From positions 1 to 64,000 of the forward strand of contig JBGCEO010000051.1 in the NCBI GenBank assembly GCA_045106475.1: DNA of 64,000 bases, read 5' to 3'. Position 1 is the first letter of the stretch; the number at the start of each line of letters is the position of its first letter. A model generated the notes under the pieces. The model made no database searches. It saw only the letters and a list, made by a program, of their open reading frames with translations, and was not told the origin of the DNA. The translations under genes were made by a program, and so were the position numbers. Shown in pieces: positions 1-9,105 of this stretch. Source of the DNA: Granulosicoccus sp045106475. GTDB lineage: Bacteria > Pseudomonadota > Gammaproteobacteria > Granulosicoccales > Granulosicoccaceae.

Positions 1-239
1 TGCACGTCGATGAAAAGCCCATCACGCAAGGGTTGTAGCTGCTTTCAGAAATCACATCCATGCCAACTTCTCGAACCAGTGTGTGCCTGAGCCTCAAAAT
101 CTGAAGTGACTCACATTTTCGGGCACGAATTCTGCGAAACAGTTCTTAAGAATTGGGAATTACCGCTCTTTTGAACACCTTGAATCCCTCGAGTTCCTGG
201 TGTTGAAAAGCGTCGTTGTTGTGGAAAGGAGGTGGAACC
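1..239. other. Left edge and leader of the GGDEF/EAL gene
   Basis: No complete gene is visible. A short open stretch in frame 3 (HVDEKPITQGL, stop at 36-38) could be the last codons of a plus-strand gene that begins outside the window, but twelve codons are not enough to identify it. The rest looks like the upstream region of the GGDEF/EAL gene. It ends in a strong Shine-Dalgarno, AAAGGAGGTGG at about 225-235, just before the GTG start at 240. Confidence 0.35.
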
Positions 240-2732
240 GTGGGCATACGCGCAAAACTAGTACTTTGTCTGTTGGGGGTGTTGGTGCCGCTGGTGGCAG
301 TGAGTGCGATTGCTATCAATCTGGTAGATCGTCAAATAACCGAACGCACCGAATCGGCGCTACAAAACACGCAGCGACTCGAAACAGCTCGCATTAACGA
401 AATACTGGGCGGTTATGCCCAGGATGCTCGCAGCCTGGCCGCCGGTGCTCACGTCAGACACTTTGTTGAAGCTACCAACGCCTATCGCATGGCAGAAAGG
501 GACAGGCAGGACCTGTCTGAATTTCAACAATTAATAATTGGCGGTTACGACGGCTTTGCCATAATCAATCCTGCTGCACCTTGGCCACTTCAGCAACTTG
601 CTCTTACCCTGCAACGCAAAGCTGGCATCGTCGGCTCAGCAGTGGTGGATTTGCGATTGGTAGATCGTGACGGAGAAACCTTGGGTGAATCATTGGGATT
701 TAGCTGGAAACCTGCCGATCCAACTCTTATTAAACGCTCAATGCGCACCGTGAAGACAATCTTTGGTGATGCCTTCCGGAATGCTGACGACGTTGAAAGG
801 CTCGGCATCGTAACTCCAATCATTGGTGAGTCTGACAATGTGGTCGGAGCTTTGATCATGGAATCCCGCCTTAATCCCATTACCGACTTAGTCGCCAAAC
901 ACGAAGGTGTGGGCAACAGCAGCGAGGCGCACATCGCACAACCCACTCCTAATGGACATGCTCAAATTATTACGACGCTACGATTTGATCGCAAGGCTGC
1001 ATTTAACAAGATTGTTCCCAAACATAAAAACCTGCCAATCAACGCCGCTTTAAACGCATACGGTGGTCGAATAGTACAGTCGAAGGATTATCGTGGTGTG
1101 GAATCGATTCTGGCTATAGAGACAATTCCCGATACCGGATGGGGACTGGTAGTCAAAATAGACACTGCCGAAGCATACGCGCCCTTAATCAAACTACGGC
1201 GAATTCTGTTCCTGGCAACGCTTGCCTCCATTTCATTTGTATTGGCTAGCTATATGTTCTGTTTTGTCCCGATCGCTCGACGGCTTAAACGAACGTCCAG
1301 CGCAGCAAAAAAAATCATGAACGGCGATCTGACTGCACGTGTTGCTGATCACAACAACGACGAGATTGGTCACATGGCGCGCATCATTGATACTCTGGCG
1401 CGTGATCTGGAAAACGATCAGAAGAAGAGAACTGAAGTTGAAGCCCGCCTGCGCTATCAGGCTTTACATGATGAGCTGACAGGTCTGCTCAACAGAAAAC
1501 ATGCGAACAAAGTGATTGAACAACTCAACGATGATCAACAAGCTGTTCACTCAGTTATGTTTCTCGATCTGAACGGCTTCAAAGATGTTAATGACCTGTA
1601 TGGCCATGCAGCTGGAGATGAGGTACTCATTACAGTCGCTGAGCGCTTGACGAAAGAAATTGACGAAGGGACGACACTAGCACGTTGGGGTGGCGACGAA
1701 TTCGTTGTGATACTACCGGGCATGGATGAGAGCGCAGCAACAGAGTTGGCACTTCGTATTCACAATGCTTTTGATGAGCTGATGACCACCAGCCAGGGAA
1801 CCCACGCTGTTAGTTGCAGTATTGGCTTGGCTACATCTAGCGAAACAAAGCCACTAGAAGATGTTTTGATTGAAGCAGACACTTTAATGTACGAACAGAA
1901 AAAACGCCAACACTTCCAAAGATCAAAAGGTGGTATGGCAACGCGCACCGTAGAACGGGCTCTATCCGAAGAGCGCATAGAGGTTTGGTATCAACCTATG
2001 GTTAGCATCCAGAAACCAGGTAGCTATAAGCTCGTTGGTGCTGAAGCTTTGGTGCGACTAAGATCACGCGACGGCGGCATTGTTCTACCGGCGGACTTCT
2101 TGACAGATATGCGCTCGGGTTCGCTGGGCGGATTAGTAGACAAAAAGGTCCTGTCACTTTCTATACATTCCTTATCGCGCTGGATTGCCACGGGTATCGT
2201 CGATCAGGATTTTCAAATTTCGATAAATGTGAGTGAGCAGTCAGTTAACGATCCAGCCTTTCTGGCAATACTGAACAATGAGCTGGAGCTCGCTGGTTTG
2301 AAGGGTAGGCAGATAATTCTGGAATTACCAGAGAAAGCACAGTTTCCTGATAGCGAAGTAATGAGCGAACTGCGTGGACAAGGCATAACGATCGCTTTGG
2401 ATAGTGTCGGAGCAGAGCCGGTTAATCTAAGCAGGTTCTCATCCTTGAAACCGGATTTGGCTAAGATAGATCGTCAATGGTTGAACGATCCCGTCGTGCT
2501 ACCCCATCTCGTTGCAATATGCACGGAGCTAAATGTAGAGATTGTGGCGGAAGGTATAGAGACCAGAGAGCAGCTTTGCCTTCTGCATGAGCTGGGTATA
2601 AAGCAATTTCAGGGTTATCTTTTCGATAAACCATTACGTGCTGTGGACTTTGTTAGTCGCTGGGGACAAACATCAATGGAATCTTTAGGGCAATCAAGCA
2701 TGCTTACTAACACCCTAAGACTAGCAGGTTAG
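240..2732 (+). CDS. Membrane-bound diguanylate cyclase/phosphodiesterase (HAMP-GGDEF-EAL)
   Basis: This is a cyclic-di-GMP signalling protein of about 830 residues. The GTG at 240 is chosen because AAAGGAGGTGG lies just upstream. The in-frame TTG at 216 has no such site and would put the ribosome site inside the gene. Order: transmembrane segment (about 5-27), a periplasmic sensing region (about 30-315), second transmembrane segment (about 321-345), HAMP (to about 400), GGDEF domain with RWGGDEF intact (GGDEF at 484-488), and EAL domain with EAL at 602-604. Synthase activity is therefore plausible. In the EAL half the later AEGIET and QGYLF motifs are present, but the usual DDFG loop reads DSVG (721-724), so one metal-binding aspartate is serine and phosphodiesterase activity may be weak or lost. 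It stands alone, convergent with the ABC operon. The ligand is unknown. Confidence 0.93.
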   Translation: MGIRAKLVLCLLGVLVPLVAVSAIAINLVDRQITERTESALQNTQRLETARINEILGGYAQDARSLAAGAHVRHFVEATNAYRMAERDRQDLSEFQQLIIGGYDGFAIINPAAPWPLQQLALTLQRKAGIVGSAVVDLRLVDRDGETLGESLGFSWKPADPTLIKRSMRTVKTIFGDAFRNADDVERLGIVTPIIGESDNVVGALIMESRLNPITDLVAKHEGVGNSSEAHIAQPTPNGHAQIITTLRFDRKAAFNKIVPKHKNLPINAALNAYGGRIVQSKDYRGVESILAIETIPDTGWGLVVKIDTAEAYAPLIKLRRILFLATLASISFVLASYMFCFVPIARRLKRTSSAAKKIMNGDLTARVADHNNDEIGHMARIIDTLARDLENDQKKRTEVEARLRYQALHDELTGLLNRKHANKVIEQLNDDQQAVHSVMFLDLNGFKDVNDLYGHAAGDEVLITVAERLTKEIDEGTTLARWGGDEFVVILPGMDESAATELALRIHNAFDELMTTSQGTHAVSCSIGLATSSETKPLEDVLIEADTLMYEQKKRQHFQRSKGGMATRTVERALSEERIEVWYQPMVSIQKPGSYKLVGAEALVRLRSRDGGIVLPADFLTDMRSGSLGGLVDKKVLSLSIHSLSRWIATGIVDQDFQISINVSEQSVNDPAFLAILNNELELAGLKGRQIILELPEKAQFPDSEVMSELRGQGITIALDSVGAEPVNLSRFSSLKPDLAKIDRQWLNDPVVLPHLVAICTELNVEIVAEGIETREQLCLLHELGIKQFQGYLFDKPLRAVDFVSRWGQTSMESLGQSSMLTNTLRLAG

Positions 2733-2751
2733 CTATCAGGCGCTCTACTCA

Positions 2752-4677
2752 TCAAGGAGCACTTCCTCGCTTCCAGATTTCATAGTAGTAACGCTCTCCC
2801 CCTGTAGGCAGAAAACCCAACTGATAACGAAATCTGCTTTGCGCTACCGCGGAAGCAGGCACTGCAAACTCGATACGTTTATTGCTACCCTCTCCAGCTA
2901 CTCGGCCTCGATAAACCCGATCAACGCTGGATACTAGCTGATTACTGACCGCACCTACCCTGATCATGAATCTACTTGGCACTCGAAAATCATCTGTAGA
3001 GCCTGAATCACTATCAGCATTGTCAGTAGTAAAAGCGCTCAGCGAGGCTGATATTTTTATTTGATTACTCGCTCTGTCGCGTTCAATAACAACATCAGAA
3101 AATACCGGATAATTTCTTTTGTCTACCGCCTCATAAAGGGCAGCCATCTGTTTACGCCAGTTAACGTTGACAGTATCAAGATCACAATCAATTTCCCGCG
3201 TAGTGTCTCGCCAGAAGATCTCTGCTGGCAGATTTTCGATTGCACCCTCACGACCGGACGCCCTTAGAAAATCTCCAAGCGCAGCTTCACCACAAGTGTC
3301 CACAAACGCTTTTGTCCATAAATCCCCCAAACTATAATGCAACTCCGGATCAAAGCGTTTACTAAAACTGCCTTCATCAATGAGATCACTAAATTCAATA
3401 GACTGGCGCCCCCAGGAAACACTTGCGATCTCCCAGTTACTTTTTCTACGAGCGGACTCCGGGACAATTTCAAAAGAGGTGTACTGCGCCATCCCTTCGA
3501 TGAAAAATTTAACTGCTGAGTAATTTGCAGCTAACGCTCTGTCAGACTCAACAGCCTGCAAGACATGAGCAACTTCATGACTGAGAACTCGTCGCAGAGA
3601 CACATCATCACTAAACGCATTGAGATCCATCTGTATTTTTTTCCATTTGGCAAGACCCGCTGCATGTTCACTCTGTGCTGAGAGATCCGCACGAACATTC
3701 GGCAATTGATCCACACCAAGCAAATCTCCTAACTGCTCAAAATCAGCTTCGGCGTGCTCTAGCATATAATCAAGAGTTGCTTGGCGAGATGCTTTATACA
3801 CAAAACGAAAGTGATCTGTAGCAACAACAGATAGAACTTCGTTGGGGTTCGAACCAGTTCCCACGACAACTCTATAAGCCAGTACAGCGGCCAAACCAGA
3901 GAACCCCAAAAAAGCCAAAAGCCCCTGCACAATACGCGTTCCGCGAGTCGAGCGCGGGGCCCCGGATACGCTGGATTCAGTGCGACTCCACAATCGGTAG
4001 GCTATCAAAAGCATCAGCACAGCTATACCACTGTGAATCATCAGCGCTTTGGAATTCACAACAAGATCAGATCCGTTGTACTCGTTAGACAACAAACTGA
4101 ATATGCTCCATACCCCTGAGGTGCCCAGACTGCTTTCGGCCCACATTATCCCCACCAGGTAGATCGCATAAACAACAAGGCCAACTATGCGAAACCAGGA
4201 TAACAGCACCCCATGCGACAAAATGATGAATGCAAAAACACAATCGCGCCACAAAAGCGTCGCCCAGACCTGCGGATAAAATCTGCCGTCAATGGATCCT
4301 GGATTAGCAGTTAGCAAAGCTGCATCAATGCTGTAACTCAGCAAATTGATCACACAGAGCAGTATCCAGGCTGCCGCGACTTTTGCTAGAAAAATCACTT
4401 TGTTTGAAACAGGTAGCGCGCGCAAGAAGTCAATGGTCGCATCATCATACTCACGCGGCAACAAACTGTAGGCGGTCACAAGGGCCAGTAGCGCTGAGAA
4501 AATCGCTATGGCTGTATTGCTACTATAGTCGCAATAGCCTTCGCACCAGCCTGCGAACGTCTCTTCATCGATTCGTTCAGTCAGAAAATGAATGATGAAA
4601 CCCAGCAACAAAACCGACAACCACAATCCGGCGATTGGTAACAGCTGTCTAAACTCCTTGCTTATCAGGCGAATCAT
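2752..4677 (-). CDS. ABC-2 permease fused to peptidase-MA-like zinc metallopeptidase domain
   Basis: A 641-residue fusion. The N-terminal half (about 1-260) has several hydrophobic segments of an ABC-2 type permease. The C-terminal half is soluble, probably periplasmic, and resembles gluzincin (peptidase MA-like) domains. HEVAH at 367-371 gives the two histidine ligands and the catalytic glutamate, and E394 in IEGMAQY fits the third zinc ligand. It is the last gene of a three-gene minus-strand operon: its ATG overlaps the stop of the upstream paralogue by four bases (ATGA type), and an ATPase lies further upstream. Permeases fused to M1-like or MA-like peptidases are known in bacteria, but their substrates are mostly undefined. 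I infer export of a peptide or lipopeptide coupled to cleavage, or a membrane-quality role. Confidence 0.85.
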   Translation of the reverse strand: MIRLISKEFRQLLPIAGLWLSVLLLGFIIHFLTERIDEETFAGWCEGYCDYSSNTAIAIFSALLALVTAYSLLPREYDDATIDFLRALPVSNKVIFLAKVAAAWILLCVINLLSYSIDAALLTANPGSIDGRFYPQVWATLLWRDCVFAFIILSHGVLLSWFRIVGLVVYAIYLVGIMWAESSLGTSGVWSIFSLLSNEYNGSDLVVNSKALMIHSGIAVLMLLIAYRLWSRTESSVSGAPRSTRGTRIVQGLLAFLGFSGLAAVLAYRVVVGTGSNPNEVLSVVATDHFRFVYKASRQATLDYMLEHAEADFEQLGDLLGVDQLPNVRADLSAQSEHAAGLAKWKKIQMDLNAFSDDVSLRRVLSHEVAHVLQAVESDRALAANYSAVKFFIEGMAQYTSFEIVPESARRKSNWEIASVSWGRQSIEFSDLIDEGSFSKRFDPELHYSLGDLWTKAFVDTCGEAALGDFLRASGREGAIENLPAEIFWRDTTREIDCDLDTVNVNWRKQMAALYEAVDKRNYPVFSDVVIERDRASNQIKISASLSAFTTDNADSDSGSTDDFRVPSRFMIRVGAVSNQLVSSVDRVYRGRVAGEGSNKRIEFAVPASAVAQSRFRYQLGFLPTGGERYYYEIWKRGSAP

Positions 4678-6602
4678 CGGATGGTCAGTCGCTCAGCATG
4701 CAAACGCAATGGTTGATGAAACACAGAACCTTCGTAATCCAGAGCTATAAACACCCTATCGCCTGTCGCGTAGATACTGCGTATCTCATGGGCCGGACTC
4801 TCAGCATCGCAGTTAGCCGAACTCTCATAGTCTTTTGAGACTTCAAACTCTGTGTCAAACGGTCCCAGATAATCATGTTTGATGATGCAGAGCCCATCAA
4901 GTGCGCTGATGTCGGTCGCTAACCCACGGCCTTCATCCAAGGGAACATAAGAAGCCAGGATCTGTTGAGTACCAAATTCATCAATTTCACTGACCACAGA
5001 GCCTTTTAGTGCAGGTATAAAGGCTAACAATGACTGAATCTGCGGATCATCGCGCTGATTCTGCAGCCAGGCACGCCACTGCCGATGAAATTCGTCTATC
5101 GGCATTCCAACAATACGTTCTACCCGCGTCTGCACACCTTCACGTCGATCTTTTAATGTCGCAGACAAGGATGAACCCATGGGTTGAGTTAGAAATTCCG
5201 CAGCTAAGGCAATAACCGTCTCTCTTCCCATCTCTTGTTCGATGTAGGTCATGGCAACCCATGCCAACGCTTCGGCCGAGGGGTAGGCAAACCGATCTGC
5301 GATCAATTGCCAACGTCTGATAAGGCGATCCGCTTGCGGTTCTCTATCAAGCGCCCATAAGGCTCTGGCCAGTAGCTCGGAACGATGTGTCTCCCTGAGC
5401 CTGGAGTTACCCTGCTCTACCCACCATCTTGTAAACCCATCCAATACCCAGTGATAGGGTTCGAACACGGCTCGCCCACCTGTCTGCGCACTGAGCACAC
5501 CATGCAACAAAACAGTATCCAGGATAGCGTCGTCATAGCTATCATGTTCTAACCAGTTAGCGCTAATAAACACGCCATCTCGAGTGGCGTAGTCAATATC
5601 ATGTTTTTCTCGACCGGGTGTCAGGGACAATCGAACATCGGGTAATCGGGAAAGGCCTAGCGTTGCTTGAAGCGCCAACAGTGAATCAGTTGTTCGGTTA
5701 GCGAGCTCCTGTGCCGACTCTTTGTACTGTGAATCAAGATACAACACTGAAACTGATGGATCACTGAGCCTGATAACCGCACTACTTGAAAAGTCAACGG
5801 GCGCTCTTTGATTCTCTTCAACCAACGTGGACCAAACAGCCAGGCCTGCAGAAAAGAGAACACCCAGTGCAACATAATCTCGTCGAGTCATCGGTTTAGC
5901 TAAACGCTCCACAACTGAGCCCTCGCCAATTCGGCTCAATACAAAGCCTGCCACAGTAAACGCAAGAGACATCAGTAGAGTTATAGCTATGTCAATCCAG
6001 GGTACGATGTCACGCTCATAAACAAACAACTGATCATCCATCAACGCAAATGGTGCAAACCTGGATGAATCGATACCTGGATAAAACGCTATCAAAGCTA
6101 CGATGGCAGCACTAAGTGCATAAAGGGCAATACGCAGGTAACCGCAAAGACTGAAACAAAACACTATGCTCCAGTATAGAGACACCATCACAAGGGTTTT
6201 GCCAACTATTAACATCACGTAGTCCAATGTCACGTCATCGGCGATTCCTGCCTGCTGCGCAGCCAACAAGATCATTGCGGATGAGAGCGATGCAAGATAG
6301 AGAAAACCAAGCAGGTACTTTAGCACCAGCGGCAGGTTAGGCCCCATGGGCAGAGCTTCGACAAAAAGACGTGTACCACTTAGGTATTCCCGTACAATCA
6401 ATCTGTTGCCAATAATTAATGCCACCAATGGTAATAAGCTGATCAGTGAGAAGCGCACTATTTCAAATGCGCTCATGCTGTAGGCAGCCGCCGCATTTTG
6501 TGCGAGCAACAGCATGACTACAACGAGACACCCTGCGCTGAGAAAAAATACAGCTGAGCGATGTTCTCGAACATCCTTTCCCAATAACGACAGCGCAGCC
6601 AT
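4674..6602 (-). CDS. ABC-2 permease fused to degenerate peptidase-MA-like domain
   Basis: A 642-residue paralogue of the downstream gene, with the same plan: ABC-2 membrane half (about 1-255), then a soluble peptidase-like half. The zinc site is lost. At the same residue number where the neighbour has HEVAH (367-371), this protein reads HGVLS, so the catalytic glutamate and second histidine are gone, and the later IEG reads LDG (387-389). No frameshift or stop is present, so it looks like a maintained pseudo-enzyme half of a heterodimer. It starts three bases after the ATPase stop and overlaps the next gene by four bases, which suggests tight co-translation and a 2:1:1 ATPase/permease/permease assembly (inferred). 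Confidence 0.85.
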   Translation of the reverse strand: MAALSLLGKDVREHRSAVFFLSAGCLVVVMLLLAQNAAAAYSMSAFEIVRFSLISLLPLVALIIGNRLIVREYLSGTRLFVEALPMGPNLPLVLKYLLGFLYLASLSSAMILLAAQQAGIADDVTLDYVMLIVGKTLVMVSLYWSIVFCFSLCGYLRIALYALSAAIVALIAFYPGIDSSRFAPFALMDDQLFVYERDIVPWIDIAITLLMSLAFTVAGFVLSRIGEGSVVERLAKPMTRRDYVALGVLFSAGLAVWSTLVEENQRAPVDFSSSAVIRLSDPSVSVLYLDSQYKESAQELANRTTDSLLALQATLGLSRLPDVRLSLTPGREKHDIDYATRDGVFISANWLEHDSYDDAILDTVLLHGVLSAQTGGRAVFEPYHWVLDGFTRWWVEQGNSRLRETHRSELLARALWALDREPQADRLIRRWQLIADRFAYPSAEALAWVAMTYIEQEMGRETVIALAAEFLTQPMGSSLSATLKDRREGVQTRVERIVGMPIDEFHRQWRAWLQNQRDDPQIQSLLAFIPALKGSVVSEIDEFGTQQILASYVPLDEGRGLATDISALDGLCIIKHDYLGPFDTEFEVSKDYESSANCDAESPAHEIRSIYATGDRVFIALDYEGSVFHQPLRLHAERLTIR

Positions 6603-6605
6603 GAG

Positions 6606-7553
6606 CTAAGCCTTCGCGACAACGGCGATAAACACATCCTCAAGAGACATGGGATCGTGCCGCCACCCGGTATTGAGAATGATTTCACGGGAAGCCAGAT
6701 CCTCCTGCGAAAATTGCATTGTCATGACCCAGCGTCCCTGCCTCTCACCCTCTTGAAGAACTCTTAATCGCTGTTGAGCAAATTCCCCTGGCAAGCTACC
6801 AGGAACATAATCATTCATTGCAACTGACCAGCTGGCAATGCTGTTTCGCAAGGGATCCAGATCACCTTCATAAACCGTTCGACCTGACTCAACAATACCG
6901 ATGCGATCAGCAACCGCCTCGATCTCATCGATCAAGTGCGTGGAGAAAAAAGTAGTGGCGCCATCGCTCATGGTCTGGTCACGAACAAGATCAAGAAACT
7001 CGCGACGCGCTACTGGATCCATACCGGCCGTAGGCTCATCTAAAATGAGTAACTCAGGGCGTGTGGCCAAGGCAAGTGTCAGTGCCAGCTTGGCTTTCAT
7101 CCCCCCCGAGAACGTACCGATCCTGCGCTTTAGAGGAAGGCTGAAATCATCGACAAGCTGTAGATAGCGTTTCTCATCCCATCGAGGATAAAACCCTCTT
7201 ACAAAGCGGCCTAAAACTTTGGGAGTCATCCACGGATACATGTTCTGATCTTGTGCTACGTAACCAATACGCTGACGAATTCCGATCACATCCTCCAGCA
7301 AGGGTTTGCCGAATATCGAAATATGCCCTCCATCGAGTCGGCTTATACCCATCAGAATTCTGATGGCCGTCGATTTACCGGCACCATTACGCCCCAGAAA
7401 TCCAAAAACCTCGCCTCGATTTACTGACAGGCTTAGACCATCCAGCACCGTCAATGAACCGAAGGATTTACGAACGTCGCTCAGCTGAAGGATGTTTTCA
7501 TCAGTTGCACTTTGACCGCGGAGGTTCATGGCATCGTCAGCCAATTGATTCAT
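6606..7553 (-). CDS. ABC transporter ATP-binding protein (ABC-2 type exporter)
   Basis: The 315-residue ATPase of the exporter made by the two downstream permease-peptidase fusions. Walker A GRNGAGKST lies at about 54-62, the signature TFSGGMKAKL at about 148-157, Walker B LLILDEPT at about 169-176, followed by a switch histidine (STHLIDE). The C-terminal 80 residues are an accessory tail without recognised motifs. It is the first gene of the operon, with three bases to the next. The ATG at 7553 is the longest start; a second ATG at 7529 is possible. The promoter should lie in the 147-base divergent gap shared with the DUF6151 gene. The family is the CcmA-like group used for drug, lipid or peptide export; the substrate cannot be told. 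Confidence 0.92.
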   Translation of the reverse strand: MNQLADDAMNLRGQSATDENILQLSDVRKSFGSLTVLDGLSLSVNRGEVFGFLGRNGAGKSTAIRILMGISRLDGGHISIFGKPLLEDVIGIRQRIGYVAQDQNMYPWMTPKVLGRFVRGFYPRWDEKRYLQLVDDFSLPLKRRIGTFSGGMKAKLALTLALATRPELLILDEPTAGMDPVARREFLDLVRDQTMSDGATTFFSTHLIDEIEAVADRIGIVESGRTVYEGDLDPLRNSIASWSVAMNDYVPGSLPGEFAQQRLRVLQEGERQGRWVMTMQFSQEDLASREIILNTGWRHDPMSLEDVFIAVVAKA

Positions 7554-7700
7554 CTGCTGCGCGCATAATCGTTGGAGAGTTTGATTATATTACCTCAAGC
7601 TGAAAGTACAAACGCCAAACAATTGGGGGTAGCTTCTACATAAACTCCCGAATCCCTGTATTGTCGTTGGTTGATACCCATGTTTGTACTGAGAACAATC

Positions 7701-8351
7701 ATGTCTGACACACTTATCGTCACGTGCGACTGCGGGTCTTTTTCGGCCGAGGCAGTTCTACACAAGAAAGAAACAAATACGCACATAGTGTGCTATTGCG
7801 ATGATTGCCAGAGCTATTCGCGACATTTGGGCAACGCCGAGAAAGTCCTCCTTGCCAACGGTGGTACCGAAATAATCCAGTTGTCGCCGGCACACCTTAA
7901 ACTGACAAGAGGCAAGGAACATCTGGGAGCACTTCGGCTTTCACCCAACGGACTCCTGCGTTTTTATGCAACGTGTTGCAAAACGCCCATTTGCAACGCA
8001 CCGGCAAACCCCGGCATGCCCTATCTAGGGCTACTCACACGAAACCTTAAGAAGCTTAAGAAATCTTCCAAAGGGAATTCCAGATCTTCGGTAACACACA
8101 GTATCGATGAGCTGATTGGACCAGTAAGCTTTGGAGTCGGCGCAGGCGATCAACATCCCATTGTGGCGGATTGGCCAGTAGCCAAAGGATTCGGGTTCAG
8201 AGGTTTATTCAGCACGTTAAGAAACATCGCACGATGGCGAGTAAGAGGAGATCACAAACGTTCTGAATTACTGGACTGCGAAACTGGCGAACCCTTCGTT
8301 ACAACATATGTCCTATCTGCTCAAGAACGAACGGTCGCAAATCAAACCTGA
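7701..8351 (+). CDS. DUF6151 / GFA-like (Mss4-fold) zinc protein
   Basis: A protein of about 216 residues that I recognise as DUF6151, a relative of the glutathione-dependent formaldehyde-activating (GFA/Mss4-like) fold. Cysteine pairs are visible: CDCGS near the N-terminus, CYCDDC at about 33-38, and CC then C in ATCCKTPICN further on. This pattern would hold structural zinc. The start at 7701 (MSDTLIVTCDCG) is preferred over an upstream in-frame ATG because family members begin just before the first CxCG. It is divergent from the ABC exporter and not in an operon. Family members have no proven reaction; a role with small thiol or aldehyde adducts is only inferred from the fold. Confidence 0.75.
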   Translation: MSDTLIVTCDCGSFSAEAVLHKKETNTHIVCYCDDCQSYSRHLGNAEKVLLANGGTEIIQLSPAHLKLTRGKEHLGALRLSPNGLLRFYATCCKTPICNAPANPGMPYLGLLTRNLKKLKKSSKGNSRSSVTHSIDELIGPVSFGVGAGDQHPIVADWPVAKGFGFRGLFSTLRNIARWRVRGDHKRSELLDCETGEPFVTTYVLSAQERTVANQT

Positions 8352-8387
8352 GTCATAGACTGCCTGTTGTAACAGCGCAGTGAAAAC

Positions 8388-9101
8388 CTAGTTTTTCTGG
8401 TCACCGTCATTATGAAGTTCTGGCGAACTGGCAGAACTCAGCTCGGAGTATCGCTGGCCTTTCATAGCGCGCCTGGCCTCCAGCGCATTCGATTTACTAG
8501 GAGTGGGATCATTGCCCATTATGCGATCAAAAAAATGTACTACGGCCGCATCATCTTCCTGCACATTTTCCTTGAACGTCCACCAGAAGCGCCTCAGATC
8601 AAAGGCCTCGTCATTTAGACGTCTTGTTTTACCGGTTTTTTGTAGCTCTAAATTGTTAATGAACGTTATACAAAAACAAACATAGACAAATCCTTCGGGC
8701 CAGAACTCGATGATGTCTGGAATGTCGTCTACATGTTGCAACTTTAAGCCAAACAACCGAACCAGTTTGTCTGGATCTAGCTGATCACCCACGAACTCAT
8801 CACTTGACAGACTCAGCGGGTTCTTTTGAATCAAGCCGGTTAAACCCAATGCGGCGATATAATCCACACAATCCCAATAGTCATCTTTTGCGTACTGCTT
8901 GATTGGATCAGAGTCAAATTGTTCAATCCAATCAAAATACGTCAACCTCAACGCTTCTTCGTCAATTTCAAAACGCCGTCCGATATGAGTCTCCATGGAT
9001 CTGGAGTAGCTTTCGAACGTATTAACGAACCAGTCAAGATTTCGAATGTTTGAACCCAGGCTGGATAAATCATTGGCATTGTTGGATGCGACCGATTTCA
9101 T
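8388..9101 (-). CDS. Hypothetical protein, second gene of an unknown pair
   Basis: A 237-residue soluble protein I do not recognise. It is acidic and rich in aromatic residues (for example YFDWIEQFDSD, DDYWDCVDYIAALG, FDLRRFWWTF), predicted mostly helical, with no signal peptide, membrane span or known catalytic motif. The C-terminal 40 residues are low-complexity and polar. It follows the 276-residue hypothetical gene by four bases, so the two are almost certainly co-transcribed and probably act together. Base composition in both looks more AT-rich than the surrounding genes, hinting at transfer. A two-gene accessory system is possible, but nothing in the sequence decides it. Confidence 0.6.
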   Translation of the reverse strand: MKSVASNNANDLSSLGSNIRNLDWFVNTFESYSRSMETHIGRRFEIDEEALRLTYFDWIEQFDSDPIKQYAKDDYWDCVDYIAALGLTGLIQKNPLSLSSDEFVGDQLDPDKLVRLFGLKLQHVDDIPDIIEFWPEGFVYVCFCITFINNLELQKTGKTRRLNDEAFDLRRFWWTFKENVQEDDAAVVHFFDRIMGNDPTPSKSNALEARRAMKGQRYSELSSASSPELHNDGDQKN

Positions 9102-9105
9102 GACA

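Noticed and set aside
4674..6602. Second permease-peptidase as a pseudogene
   Set aside because: No stop or frameshift; full length and translationally coupled, so the lost zinc site looks like divergence of a working subunit.
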